Below are positions 1 to 6,624 of a stretch of DNA of 34,471 nucleotides, piece by piece (within the stretch, counting starts at the first letter, position 1; each line of letters starts with the position of its first letter). This DNA comes from an uncultured cyanobacterium (GTDB lineage Bacteria > Cyanobacteriota > Cyanobacteriia > PCC-6307 > Cyanobiaceae). A program made the position numbers and the translations under genes. A model generated the notes under the pieces. It saw only the letters and a program-made list of their open reading frames with translations, made no database searches and was not told the DNA's origin. Location of the stretch: NCBI GenBank assembly GCA_903862155.1, contig CAIOXF010000191.1, forward strand, positions 1 through 34,471, in the 5' to 3' direction.

Positions 1-833
1 CCGGGGGCGCGCACGGCGGCCACCTGCAGCACGCCGCGGTTCTTGTTCACCACCAGGGTGGCGAGGGCCTCACCTTCCACCTCCTCAGCAATGATCAGCA
101 GCGGCCGGCCACCGCGCGATACGGCCTCGAGCACCGGCACCAGATCGGCAATGGCCCCCACCTTGCGGTCGGTGATCAGGATCAGCGCGTTCTCGAACAC
201 GCATTCACGCCGGTCCTGGTCGGTGATGAAGTATGGGGAGCTGTAGCCCCGATCGAAGGCCATGCCTTCGGTGATCTCCAGCTCGGTGGCCAGGCTCTTG
301 CTCTCCTCCACGGTGATCACGCCATCGGCGCTCACCTTCTCCATGGCCTCGGCGATCATGCGGCCCACTTCCTCATCGCCACCGGCACTCACCGTGGCCA
401 CCTGACGGATCGCGTCGCCAGTCACGGCCTGGGCGCGCTCGCTGATGCCGGCCACCACCTGGGCCACGGCCTTCTCCATGCCACGGCGCAGCCCCACCGG
501 GTTGGCGCCGGCGGCCACGTTGCGCAGACCCTCATGCACCATCGCCTGGGCCAGCACCGTGGCGGTGGTGGTGCCGTCACCGGCGGTGTCTTTGGTTTTG
601 CTGGCCACCTGCTGGATCAGCTTGGCGCCGATGTTCTCGAAGGGGTCTTCGAGCTCGATCTCCTTGGCGATGGTGACGCCATCGTTGATCACATCGGGGG
701 CGCCAAACTTCTTCTCGAGCACCACGTTGCGGCCCTTCGGGCCGATGGTGACCTTCACCGCATCGGCGAGGGCGTTGACGCCCCGCTCCAGGGAGGCACG
801 GGAGGCATCGGAGAAGCTGACCAGCTTGGCCAT
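1..833 (-). CDS. groL: Chaperonin GroEL (GroEL2-type), 3' part cut by window edge
   Basis: The first 277 residues of a 60-kDa chaperonin are present; the C-terminal half lies beyond position 1. GroEL forms a double heptameric ring in the cytoplasm and folds proteins in an ATP-dependent cycle with GroES. The protein starts MAKLVSFSDASRASLERG. The nucleotide-binding GDGTTT is at about residues 85-90, with Asp86 matching the essential Asp87 of E. coli GroEL, and the TIGPKGRNVVLEKKFG block is intact. The N-terminus (LVSFSDASR rather than KRIIYNENAR) fits the cyanobacterial GroEL2 paralogue, usually not paired with groES, better than GroEL1; this assignment is from memory of the families. No groES lies upstream: the neighbour on that side is an unrelated small membrane-protein gene in the opposite direction. 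I found no CIRCE repeat in the upstream gap, only a hairpin. The start is the ATG at 833. Confidence 0.96.
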   Translation of the reverse strand, partial: MAKLVSFSDASRASLERGVNALADAVKVTIGPKGRNVVLEKKFGAPDVINDGVTIAKEIELEDPFENIGAKLIQQVASKTKDTAGDGTTTATVLAQAMVHEGLRNVAAGANPVGLRRGMEKAVAQVVAGISERAQAVTGDAIRQVATVSAGGDEEVGRMIAEAMEKVSADGVITVEESKSLATELEITEGMAFDRGYSSPYFITDQDRRECVFENALILITDRKVGAIADLVPVLEAVSRGGRPLLIIAEEVEGEALATLVVNKNRGVLQVAAVRAP

Positions 834-856
834 CGGGGCACAGCACGCGTTTGATT

Positions 857-875
857 CAGGCTCCCATGGGGCCTG
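857..875 (-). promoter_or_regulatory. Hairpin in the groEL leader
   Basis: An inverted repeat can form an 8-bp stem (one G-T pair) around a 3-base loop, 23 bases before the groEL start. There is no following T-run, so it is not a standard terminator. It may be an RNA structure in the 5' leader; a function is inference. Confidence 0.3.
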
Positions 876-943
876 GGGAGCTGGCTGGTGGGGATAGCCG
901 AATGCGCTGCCTGGTGGCGGATGCGCGCGTCGAACACCGCCGG

Positions 944-949
944 TAGGGT
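944..949 (+). promoter_or_regulatory. Possible -10 box (TAGGGT) six bases before a start codon
   Basis: TAGGGT lies six bases upstream of the ATG at 956. With normal -10 spacing, transcription would begin at or next to the start codon. I see no convincing -35 hexamer, which is common in cyanobacterial promoters. Confidence 0.3.
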
Positions 950-955
950 CGGCCC

Positions 956-1216
956 ATGGAGGAGCTGCTGCCTGAATCGCTGGAAACGGCCCTTGAGACG
1001 GCGTTGCAGACCGCCGGCGATGGGGTGCTCGATCCCACCGGCAGTGCCAATGCCCTGATCTTTCTGGCGATTGCCGCCGCGGGCCTGGGGATGGCCCTGG
1101 TGTACGTGCCGCTGCGGCTTTATCTCACGATCACGGCCCGCAGCCGCCGGCTCAAGCTGCTGCAGCGCATCCGCAAGTTGCGCGACGAACTCAGCAGCCC
1201 CAAACCGGTTGCGTAA
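956..1216 (+). CDS. Small single-span membrane protein, unknown function
   Basis: I do not recognise a named family. The 86-residue product has an acidic N-terminus (residues 1-28), one hydrophobic span at about residues 33-59, and a strongly basic tail (RSRRLKLLQRIRKLRDEL, about 62-79) that looks helical. The positive-inside rule predicts the tail in the cytoplasm. It lies between divergent groEL and convergent fabG, so it is probably a single-gene unit. Codon use resembles the neighbours, which supports a real gene, and similar small proteins occur in picocyanobacteria. The ATG at 956 is the only good start and is preceded closely by a -10-like TAGGGT, suggesting a very short leader. Confidence 0.75.
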   Translation: MEELLPESLETALETALQTAGDGVLDPTGSANALIFLAIAAAGLGMALVYVPLRLYLTITARSRRLKLLQRIRKLRDELSSPKPVA

Positions 1217-1234
1217 ACAGCCAGGTCGCCTGAA

Positions 1235-1987
1235 TCAGCGCATCACCATGCCGCCATCCACCTGAAGCACCTGGCCGGTCATGTAGGCGGCGGCGGGGTC
1301 GGCGGCGAGGAAGCGCACGGCACTCGCCACTTCGGCGGGCTGGCCCATGCGGCCCAGGGGAATGGCCTTGAGGATCGGCTCCTTGTCGAGTTCGGCGGTC
1401 ATGTCGCTCTCGATGAACCCTGGGGCCACGGCATTCACGGTGACGCCGCGGCTGGCAAATTCGGCGGCGCTGCTGCGGGTGAGGCCGATCACGCCGGCCT
1501 TGGCGGCGCTGTAGTTGGCCTGGCCGGGGTTGCCCATCAGGCCCACCACCGAAGTGATGTTGATGATGCGGCCACTGCGGGCCTTGAGCATCGAGCGGCT
1601 CACGGCACGGGTGCAGAGGAACACGCCGGTGAGGTTGAGGTCGATCACGCTCTGCCAGTCGGCGCTCTTCATGCGCATCAGCAGGCCGTCGCGGGTGATG
1701 CCGGCGTTGTTCACCAGCACATCAAGGCGGCCCTCCTTCTCGAGCACCGCCTTCACCATGGCTTCCACCTGCTCCTCATCGGCCACGTTGGCCTGGTGGG
1801 CCCAGGCCTGGCCGCCGGCTGCTTCGATCTCGGCCACCACGGATTCAGCGGCGGCGGGCGAGCTGGCGTAGTTCACCACCACCGTGGCACCGGCTGCCCC
1901 CAGGTGTTTGGCGATGGCGGCGCCGATGCCCCGGCTGGCGCCGGTGATCAGGGCAACCTGACCGGCAAGGGGAGTGGCGGTGGCCAT
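1235..1987 (-). CDS. fabG: 3-oxoacyl-[acyl-carrier-protein] reductase FabG
   Basis: FabG is a short-chain dehydrogenase that uses NADPH to reduce 3-oxoacyl-ACP in cytoplasmic type II fatty-acid synthesis. The 250-residue length is typical. Visible motifs are the cofactor loop TGASRGIG (15-22), NNAG (93-96), Asn118, Ser146, and the YxxxK pair Tyr159/Lys163, giving a complete catalytic tetrad. The C-terminus VLQVDGGMVM is characteristic of FabG. The reading frame stays open upstream through the antisense of the next gene, but homology begins at the ATG at 1987, which lies 41 bases after the stop of the channel-like gene on the same strand. It probably ends a three-gene minus-strand run and converges with the small membrane-protein gene. 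Confidence 0.97.
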   Translation of the reverse strand: MATATPLAGQVALITGASRGIGAAIAKHLGAAGATVVVNYASSPAAAESVVAEIEAAGGQAWAHQANVADEEQVEAMVKAVLEKEGRLDVLVNNAGITRDGLLMRMKSADWQSVIDLNLTGVFLCTRAVSRSMLKARSGRIINITSVVGLMGNPGQANYSAAKAGVIGLTRSSAAEFASRGVTVNAVAPGFIESDMTAELDKEPILKAIPLGRMGQPAEVASAVRFLAADPAAAYMTGQVLQVDGGMVMR

Positions 1988-2028
1988 CGGCGCAGGGATA
2001 TCAGCTGGGCTGGAGCGTAGGTGCCGGC

Positions 2029-3105
2029 TCAGGCCGGCATGCTTCCCACATCCGCCAACGACGGGCCCAGCAGCTTGCCGAAATGGCGCAGCTGCTCCTT
2101 GCTGCCCATCACCACCAGCAGCTGGCCGGGGGCCAGGCGCACATCGCCTCCGGGATTGGCGATCAGGTTCGACAGACCGGTTTCGGGCTCCGGGCTGCGG
2201 ATGGCCAGCACCAGGGCGCCGCTGCGGCGCCCCAGCTGCAGTTCGGCCAGAGTGCGCCCCTCGAGGGCTTCCAGTCGGTGGGGCTCTTCGCTGAGCTGAA
2301 ACTCCTCCACTTCGCAGTCGGAGCCGGCCAGGAGCTCCATGAAGCTCACCGCCAGGGGCCGCAGGGCCGTGGCGGCCATGGTGCGGCCGCCGGCCACATA
2401 GGGACTCACCACCTGGTCGGCCCCGGCCAGGCGCAGTTTGCGTTCGGCCTCCTCGCTGTCGGCGCGGGCGATCAGGCGGCAATCGGGCCGGATGCCGCGA
2501 GCGCTGAGCACCACATAGAGGTTGGCGGCGTTGCTCGGCAGGGCCGCCACCAGGCTGCGGCAGCGGTGGATGCCCGCTTCGATCAGGGTTTCATCGAGGG
2601 TGGCATCGGCCATCAACACGGCCAGGCCCTGGTCTTCGGCCTCCTCGCGCCGATCCGGATCCATCTCCACCACCAGCAGCTCCACACCCTCGCGGTCGAG
2701 CTGCTCGGCGATCTCGCGGCCGATGCGCCCGTAGCCGCAGAGGATCACGTGGTTGTCCATCGAGCGAAGCCAGTGGCGGAACTTCCGTTCGCGCAGGCGC
2801 CGGAAGTAGCCCGATTCTGAGAGGCCCAGAACGCTCTGGATGGCGAACTGCACCACCACCAGGCCGCCGATCAGCGACAGGGCCGTCACCACGCGGCCGC
2901 TGGTGGTGAGCACCTGGGTGGTGCCGTCGCTGAAGCCGAGGGTGCTGAGGGTGATCAGCACCATCCAGTAGCAGTCGCCCCAGTCCCAGCCGTCGGTGAT
3001 CCGGTAGCCGATCGCCGCCAGGTTCACCAGCACGATCAGGGCCATCACCGGCCTCAGCCAGGGCCGCCGGACGCGACGGGACGGTGGGCGGCGGCGCGGA
3101 ACCAA
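2029..3105 (-). CDS. Two-helix K+-channel-like protein with RCK (TrkA-N/TrkA-C) domains
   Basis: The 358-residue protein has the order TM1 (about 19-36), pore loop (about 45-61), TM2 (72-94), then a cytosolic Rossmann RCK domain with GYGRIGRE (124-131) and the acidic strand end VVEMD (145-149), then a TrkA-C-like domain from about 265. This is the layout of MthK-type bacterial potassium channels regulated by nucleotide or ion binding. The expected filter TVGYGD reads TLGFSD at 55-60: the second filter glycine is Ser59 and tyrosine is Phe58, so selectivity or conduction may differ. The motif continues with TTSGR, as in real channels. It starts 14 bases after the GT9-like gene stop and precedes fabG. 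The family is clear; the K+ specificity is not. Confidence 0.88.
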   Translation of the reverse strand: MVPRRRPPSRRVRRPWLRPVMALIVLVNLAAIGYRITDGWDWGDCYWMVLITLSTLGFSDGTTQVLTTSGRVVTALSLIGGLVVVQFAIQSVLGLSESGYFRRLRERKFRHWLRSMDNHVILCGYGRIGREIAEQLDREGVELLVVEMDPDRREEAEDQGLAVLMADATLDETLIEAGIHRCRSLVAALPSNAANLYVVLSARGIRPDCRLIARADSEEAERKLRLAGADQVVSPYVAGGRTMAATALRPLAVSFMELLAGSDCEVEEFQLSEEPHRLEALEGRTLAELQLGRRSGALVLAIRSPEPETGLSNLIANPGGDVRLAPGQLLVVMGSKEQLRHFGKLLGPSLADVGSMPA

Positions 3106-3119
3106 GGGGCTGGTTGGCC

Positions 3120-3959
3120 TCAGGCGAAGCCGAGGGCTGCCAGCACCGCGTCGGTGCCCAAGGCTCCGAGCTGGCCGCCACTGCCCACGCCCTGCACCCC
3201 CTGGCGCTCGGGCAGGGGACCGGTGGGACCCAGCGCCACCAAAGGCAGGCCCAGCAGCAGGGCCAGCTCGGTGGCAACGGGGTCACTGGCGAGCACCACA
3301 TCGGCGCAGGCCACCTGGGCCGCCTGTTGGCGGGGCGAGCCCGCAGGCGCTGAGCCGGTGGTGTGGGCAACGCGCAGGTCGGGCAGGTGGCTGCGGATCC
3401 GCCCCGGCAGCGCATCCCACTGGCTGGCGGGCCAGTCGCCGCTGGCGCCAGAGCGGGCCAGCAACAGCAGGGGACCAGTGCCGGAGGGCAGGGCCTCGGA
3501 GGCGGCGTCGAGGTCGGCCTGGGGCACCGGCAGCCGGAAGCCATCGGCCTGCAGGCTCACGCCGATGGGTCGCAGGAAGGTCTCCATGGCCTGGGCTGGC
3601 CAGCCGCCACCGGGCTGCGCGGTGTCTGTGGCGGAGAAGCCGCCGGTGGCCACACGGGTGGGGATGTGGCTCATCGAGAGCATCAGATCCACCTGCCGGC
3701 CGCTGGCCAGGTTCACCACCAGTTGAAAGTCGGGTTCGCGCACCGAGCCCAGCAGGTTGGCCCACTCGGCCAGGTTGGCGTTCTCGAAGGGGAAGGCCAG
3801 GGTTTTCTCCACCGCCGGGTGCAGGGTCCACCAGGCCGCCACCGCCGGGGGGCACACCACCTGCACCTGGGCTTGCAGCTGCTCGGCCACGGCGGCCACC
3901 GCCGGGAACAGCTGCAGCTGGCGAGCGGCCGTGCCCGGGATCAGGAACAGGGCGCGCAT
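3120..3959 (-). CDS. Glycosyltransferase family 9-like (heptosyltransferase-related) protein
   Basis: The 279-residue product resembles the GT9/ADP-heptose:LPS heptosyltransferase family, which builds cell-surface polysaccharide. The start MRALFLIPGTAARQLQLFPA matches the N-terminal strand and following helix, and the C-terminal region ADVVLASDPVATELALLLGLPLVALGPTGPL matches the nucleotide-sugar site in order and spacing. In typical members that segment reads DSGPMHLA; here the Gly-Pro-x-His is replaced, so the donor site is degenerate and activity on ADP-heptose is doubtful. It is also shorter than the usual 330-350 residues. The ATG at 3959 follows a TACAAT -10-like box by about 25 bases. 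It heads the minus run GT9-channel-fabG and is divergent from ispD. Confidence 0.75.
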   Translation of the reverse strand: MRALFLIPGTAARQLQLFPAVAAVAEQLQAQVQVVCPPAVAAWWTLHPAVEKTLAFPFENANLAEWANLLGSVREPDFQLVVNLASGRQVDLMLSMSHIPTRVATGGFSATDTAQPGGGWPAQAMETFLRPIGVSLQADGFRLPVPQADLDAASEALPSGTGPLLLLARSGASGDWPASQWDALPGRIRSHLPDLRVAHTTGSAPAGSPRQQAAQVACADVVLASDPVATELALLLGLPLVALGPTGPLPERQGVQGVGSGGQLGALGTDAVLAALGFA

Positions 3960-3984
3960 CGGGTGGGTGGGGCACAGCGGCCTG

Positions 3985-3990
3985 ATTGTA
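3985..3990 (-). promoter_or_regulatory. Possible -10 box (TACAAT) for the GT9-like gene
   Basis: On the minus strand TACAAT lies 25 bases upstream of the start at 3959, in the divergent gap with ispD. It is a near-consensus -10, but I find no good -35. The complementary TTGTAT at 3987-3992 could serve the plus strand. This is a pattern-based call only. Confidence 0.35.
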
Positions 3991-4046
3991 TGGAGCCACT
4001 CCGGGGCCCACCGTGCGCTCCGCTGCCGTCTCTCCCACTGGCTTCC

Positions 4047-4736
4047 ATGCATCTGCTGATCGCCGCCGCCGGCAGCGGCCGCCGCATGGGGGCCGCGGGC
4101 AACAAGCTGCTGTTGGAAGTGGCGGGCCGCCCCGTGCTCGCCTGGACCCTCGATGCCGCCCTGGCCTGTGAGGCCATTCGCTGGATCGGGATCGTGGGCC
4201 AGCCGGTGGATGCCGATCCCATTGCGGCGATCGTGGCGGCGGCCCAGCCCGACCGGCCCGTGGAATGGATCCTGGGCGGCGACACCCGGCAGGACTCGGT
4301 GAGCCGGGGCCTGGCGGCCCTGCCCGCCGGTGCTGAAGGGGTGCTGATCCACGACGGAGCCCGTTGCCTGGTGGAGCCCGAGCTGCTGGAGCGCTGCGTG
4401 GAGGCGGTGGCGGGTGGGGCGGCCGTGATCGCTGCCACCCCGGTGACCGACACGATCAAGCAGGTGGATGGCAACGGCACGATCACGGCCACGCCCGATC
4501 GCAGCGCCCTCTGGGCCGCCCAGACCCCCCAGGGTTTCCCGGTGGCCCAGCTGCGCGAGGCCCACGCCACGGCCACGGCCGAGGGCTGGAGCGTCACCGA
4601 TGACGCCGCCCTGTTCGAGCGGCTGGGGCTGCCCGTTCAGGTGCTCCAGGCGCCGCCCTCCAATATCAAGCTCACCACCCCCTTCGACCTCACCATCGCC
4701 GAGGCGGTGCTGGCGGCTCGAGGCTTAGTCCAGTAG
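4047..4736 (+). CDS. ispD: 2-C-methyl-D-erythritol 4-phosphate cytidylyltransferase
   Basis: IspD transfers CMP from CTP to MEP, the third step of the cytosolic MEP isoprenoid pathway that feeds carotenoids, phytol and quinone tails. The 229-residue protein has the glycine-rich CTP loop AAAGSGRRMG (6-15) with Lys20, GGDTRQDSV (77-85), HDGAR (102-106), DTIK (135-138), TPQGF (160-164), TDDAALF (184-190), and NIKLT (206-210) with the conserved Lys208. The key residues are all present. The open frame continues upstream without support; the ATG at 4047 gives the expected N-terminus. It converges on the LD-carboxypeptidase gene with a 12-bp overlap of the two 3' ends, so no separate terminator fits between them. 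Confidence 0.97.
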   Translation: MHLLIAAAGSGRRMGAAGNKLLLEVAGRPVLAWTLDAALACEAIRWIGIVGQPVDADPIAAIVAAAQPDRPVEWILGGDTRQDSVSRGLAALPAGAEGVLIHDGARCLVEPELLERCVEAVAGGAAVIAATPVTDTIKQVDGNGTITATPDRSALWAAQTPQGFPVAQLREAHATATAEGWSVTDDAALFERLGLPVQVLQAPPSNIKLTTPFDLTIAEAVLAARGLVQ

Positions 4737-5636
4737 CTCCAGGCGGCCAGCGTTGCCATCGAGGCGGGCTTGGCGGCCGAGCGGCAGGGCGGCATTGCCC
4801 GGTTCATGACCCACCGGTAGCCCCGCCACCACAGGGATGCCCAGGTCGGCGGTGCGCTCGTGCAGCACCTGCTCGAGGGAGAAGCGCCGGCCCGCGGCCT
4901 GCTCGGCTGCGGCCTCGGGATCGTCGTCGTCGTTGCAGCCGCTGAAGCTGCCGAAGCCGATGCCCCCCAGCTGTTGGAGCGCCCCGCAGAGGCGCCAGTG
5001 GGTGAGCATGCGCTCGATCCGGTAGGGCGCCTCGCCCACGTCTTCCAGCACCAGGATCGCCCCAGCCAGCGATGGCAGCAGCGCGGTGCCCAGCAGGTGG
5101 GTGGCCACGGTGAGGTTGCCCGCCAGCAGGGGGCCGGTGGCTACACCACGACACCAACCATCTCCTGCCAGGGGTGGCAGGGGCTCGCCGAACAGCAGGC
5201 ACCGCAGCCGCTCCTGGCTCCAGGCCGGCTCGCTGGCCAGGGTGGTGAGCAGCGGACCATGAACGGCACCGGAGCGGCCCTGGGCGCACTGGGCCCAGAG
5301 CAGGGAGGTGACATCCGAGAAGCCCAGCAGCCAGCGCTCGGTCAAGGTCGGCACCGGCTCCAGCAGTCGCGCGGCTCCCCAGCCGCCGCGCACGCAGGCC
5401 AGCAGTGGCGCCGCCTCGGCGTGGAGATCGGCCAGACGCTCCTGATCCCGGCCGGCCAGATAGCCCCAGTGGCGCCCGAGCCAGCGCTCCTCCAGCTCCG
5501 CAGGGCTCGGAACCTGCAGCCCCCAGCGTTCGAGCACCGCGCAGCCGGCCTTCAGTCGCTCGGCCGCGCCCTCGCCCAACAGGGCCGAGCTGGCCGCCGC
5601 CAAATGCACCCGATCCCCTGGCTGAAGGGGCCGCAT
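4725..5636 (-). CDS. ldcA: LD-carboxypeptidase, peptidase family S66
   Basis: Family S66 enzymes remove the terminal D-Ala from murein tetrapeptides during peptidoglycan recycling, usually in the cytoplasm. The 303-residue length is typical. The Ser-Glu-His triad can be placed: Ser107 in GFSDVT, Glu198 in LVLEDVGE, His277 in GLPVGHEPGN. The GPLLAGNLT segment (168-176) matches the conserved G-G-N-L region. No signal peptide is seen. Its ATG overlaps the stop of the upstream ubiA-type gene by one base (TGATG), indicating translational coupling, although no functional link between quinone prenylation and murein recycling is obvious. Some S66 members are self-immunity peptidases for peptide-nucleotide antibiotics, but nothing nearby suggests that role. 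Confidence 0.9.
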   Translation of the reverse strand: MRPLQPGDRVHLAAASSALLGEGAAERLKAGCAVLERWGLQVPSPAELEERWLGRHWGYLAGRDQERLADLHAEAAPLLACVRGGWGAARLLEPVPTLTERWLLGFSDVTSLLWAQCAQGRSGAVHGPLLTTLASEPAWSQERLRCLLFGEPLPPLAGDGWCRGVATGPLLAGNLTVATHLLGTALLPSLAGAILVLEDVGEAPYRIERMLTHWRLCGALQQLGGIGFGSFSGCNDDDDPEAAAEQAAGRRFSLEQVLHERTADLGIPVVAGLPVGHEPGNAALPLGRQARLDGNAGRLELLD

Positions 5637-6553
5637 CAGCCGAGCCGCCCGATCACCAGGGCCAGCAGCAGCAGGCCGCCGAGACGCACCTGGCCCGCGA
5701 ACTGCTGGCCGTAGAAGCCCCGGCTGATGGCGGGGCCGCCGCGCTGCTCGCTGGTTTCAGCCCGCTGTAGCAGCCAGATTTCGCGCACCATGCCGGAGCT
5801 GGCCAGCAGCCAAAGCAGCCAGAAGCCGGTGTTCACTCCGCTGATCCAGGCCGCCAGGGCGAGGGTGATCACCGTGATGCCATAGCAGGCTCCAATCGCC
5901 AGCGGGGCGCGTCGGCCCAGGCTCAGGGCGCTGCTGCGCACCCCCACCCGCCGGTCGTCGATTCGGTCTGACATCGCGTACACGGTGTCGAACCCGAAGG
6001 TCCAGCAGAGGGTGGCCAGCCACACCAGCCGCAGCGGCCAGCCGCCGGCCAGGGATCCGGTGGCTGCGGCCCAGGGGATCAGCACGGCAAAGCCCCAGCA
6101 GAGGGCCAGTACCGCCTGGGGAAACGCAAACCAGCGCTTGGCGGAGGGATAGAGCAGCACCGGCGGCAGGGCCGCCACCGCCAGCAGCAGGCAAAGCCCC
6201 CGCCCCGCTGCTGGCAGGGCCAGCACCACCGCCAGGGCCAGCACCAGGGCCAGCAGCAGCACCACCACCGCTTCCGGGATGCCCACCCGCCCATCGGCGA
6301 TCGGGCGGGTGCGGGTGCGCTCCACTTGGGGATCGATGCGCCGGTCCCAGAGGTCGTTGGCCACGCAGCCGGCGCCGCTCACCGCCAGGCCGCCCAGCAC
6401 GATCAGGCCCACCAGCCAGGTGGGCGGCGGCGCGTTGGGGATGAGCCACAGGCTCCAGCCCGCGGGGATCAGCAGGATCAGGCGGCCACTGGGCTTGTGC
6501 CAGCGCAGCAGTTCGATCCAGGCCCGCAGGCGCGCACTTCCTGTTGCCTGCAT
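5636..6553 (-). CDS. ubiA: 4-hydroxybenzoate polyprenyltransferase (UbiA family), plastoquinone pathway
   Basis: This integral membrane prenyltransferase of 305 residues attaches a polyprenyl chain to 4-hydroxybenzoate. In cyanobacteria the UbiA homologue is assigned to plastoquinone-9 synthesis. The first Asp-rich motif NDLWDRRID is at 66-74 (NDxxDxxxD), and the second is in the YAMSDRIDD region (192-200); both bind Mg2+-diphosphate. About eight or nine hydrophobic spans are visible between 24 and 300. Other UbiA relatives (chlorophyll synthase, homogentisate phytyltransferase) are possible, but the NDLWDRxID form and length fit 4-HB prenyltransferase. The ATG at 6553 lies in a short divergent gap with the Ppx/GppA gene. 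The stop overlaps the ldcA start by one base. Confidence 0.92.
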   Translation of the reverse strand: MQATGSARLRAWIELLRWHKPSGRLILLIPAGWSLWLIPNAPPPTWLVGLIVLGGLAVSGAGCVANDLWDRRIDPQVERTRTRPIADGRVGIPEAVVVLLLALVLALAVVLALPAAGRGLCLLLAVAALPPVLLYPSAKRWFAFPQAVLALCWGFAVLIPWAAATGSLAGGWPLRLVWLATLCWTFGFDTVYAMSDRIDDRRVGVRSSALSLGRRAPLAIGACYGITVITLALAAWISGVNTGFWLLWLLASSGMVREIWLLQRAETSEQRGGPAISRGFYGQQFAGQVRLGGLLLLALVIGRLG

Positions 6554-6624
6554 CCCCGACGCCCTGTCGCCGTCTTGGCCGAAACGCTAACGGCTCTCCA
6601 GCACGCGCCCAGGTGGATGGCAAA

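Noticed and set aside
834..955. A CIRCE heat-shock operator upstream of groEL
   Set aside because: No TTAGCACTC-N9-GAGTGCTAA-like repeat is present. The only symmetry found is a short unrelated hairpin at 857-875.
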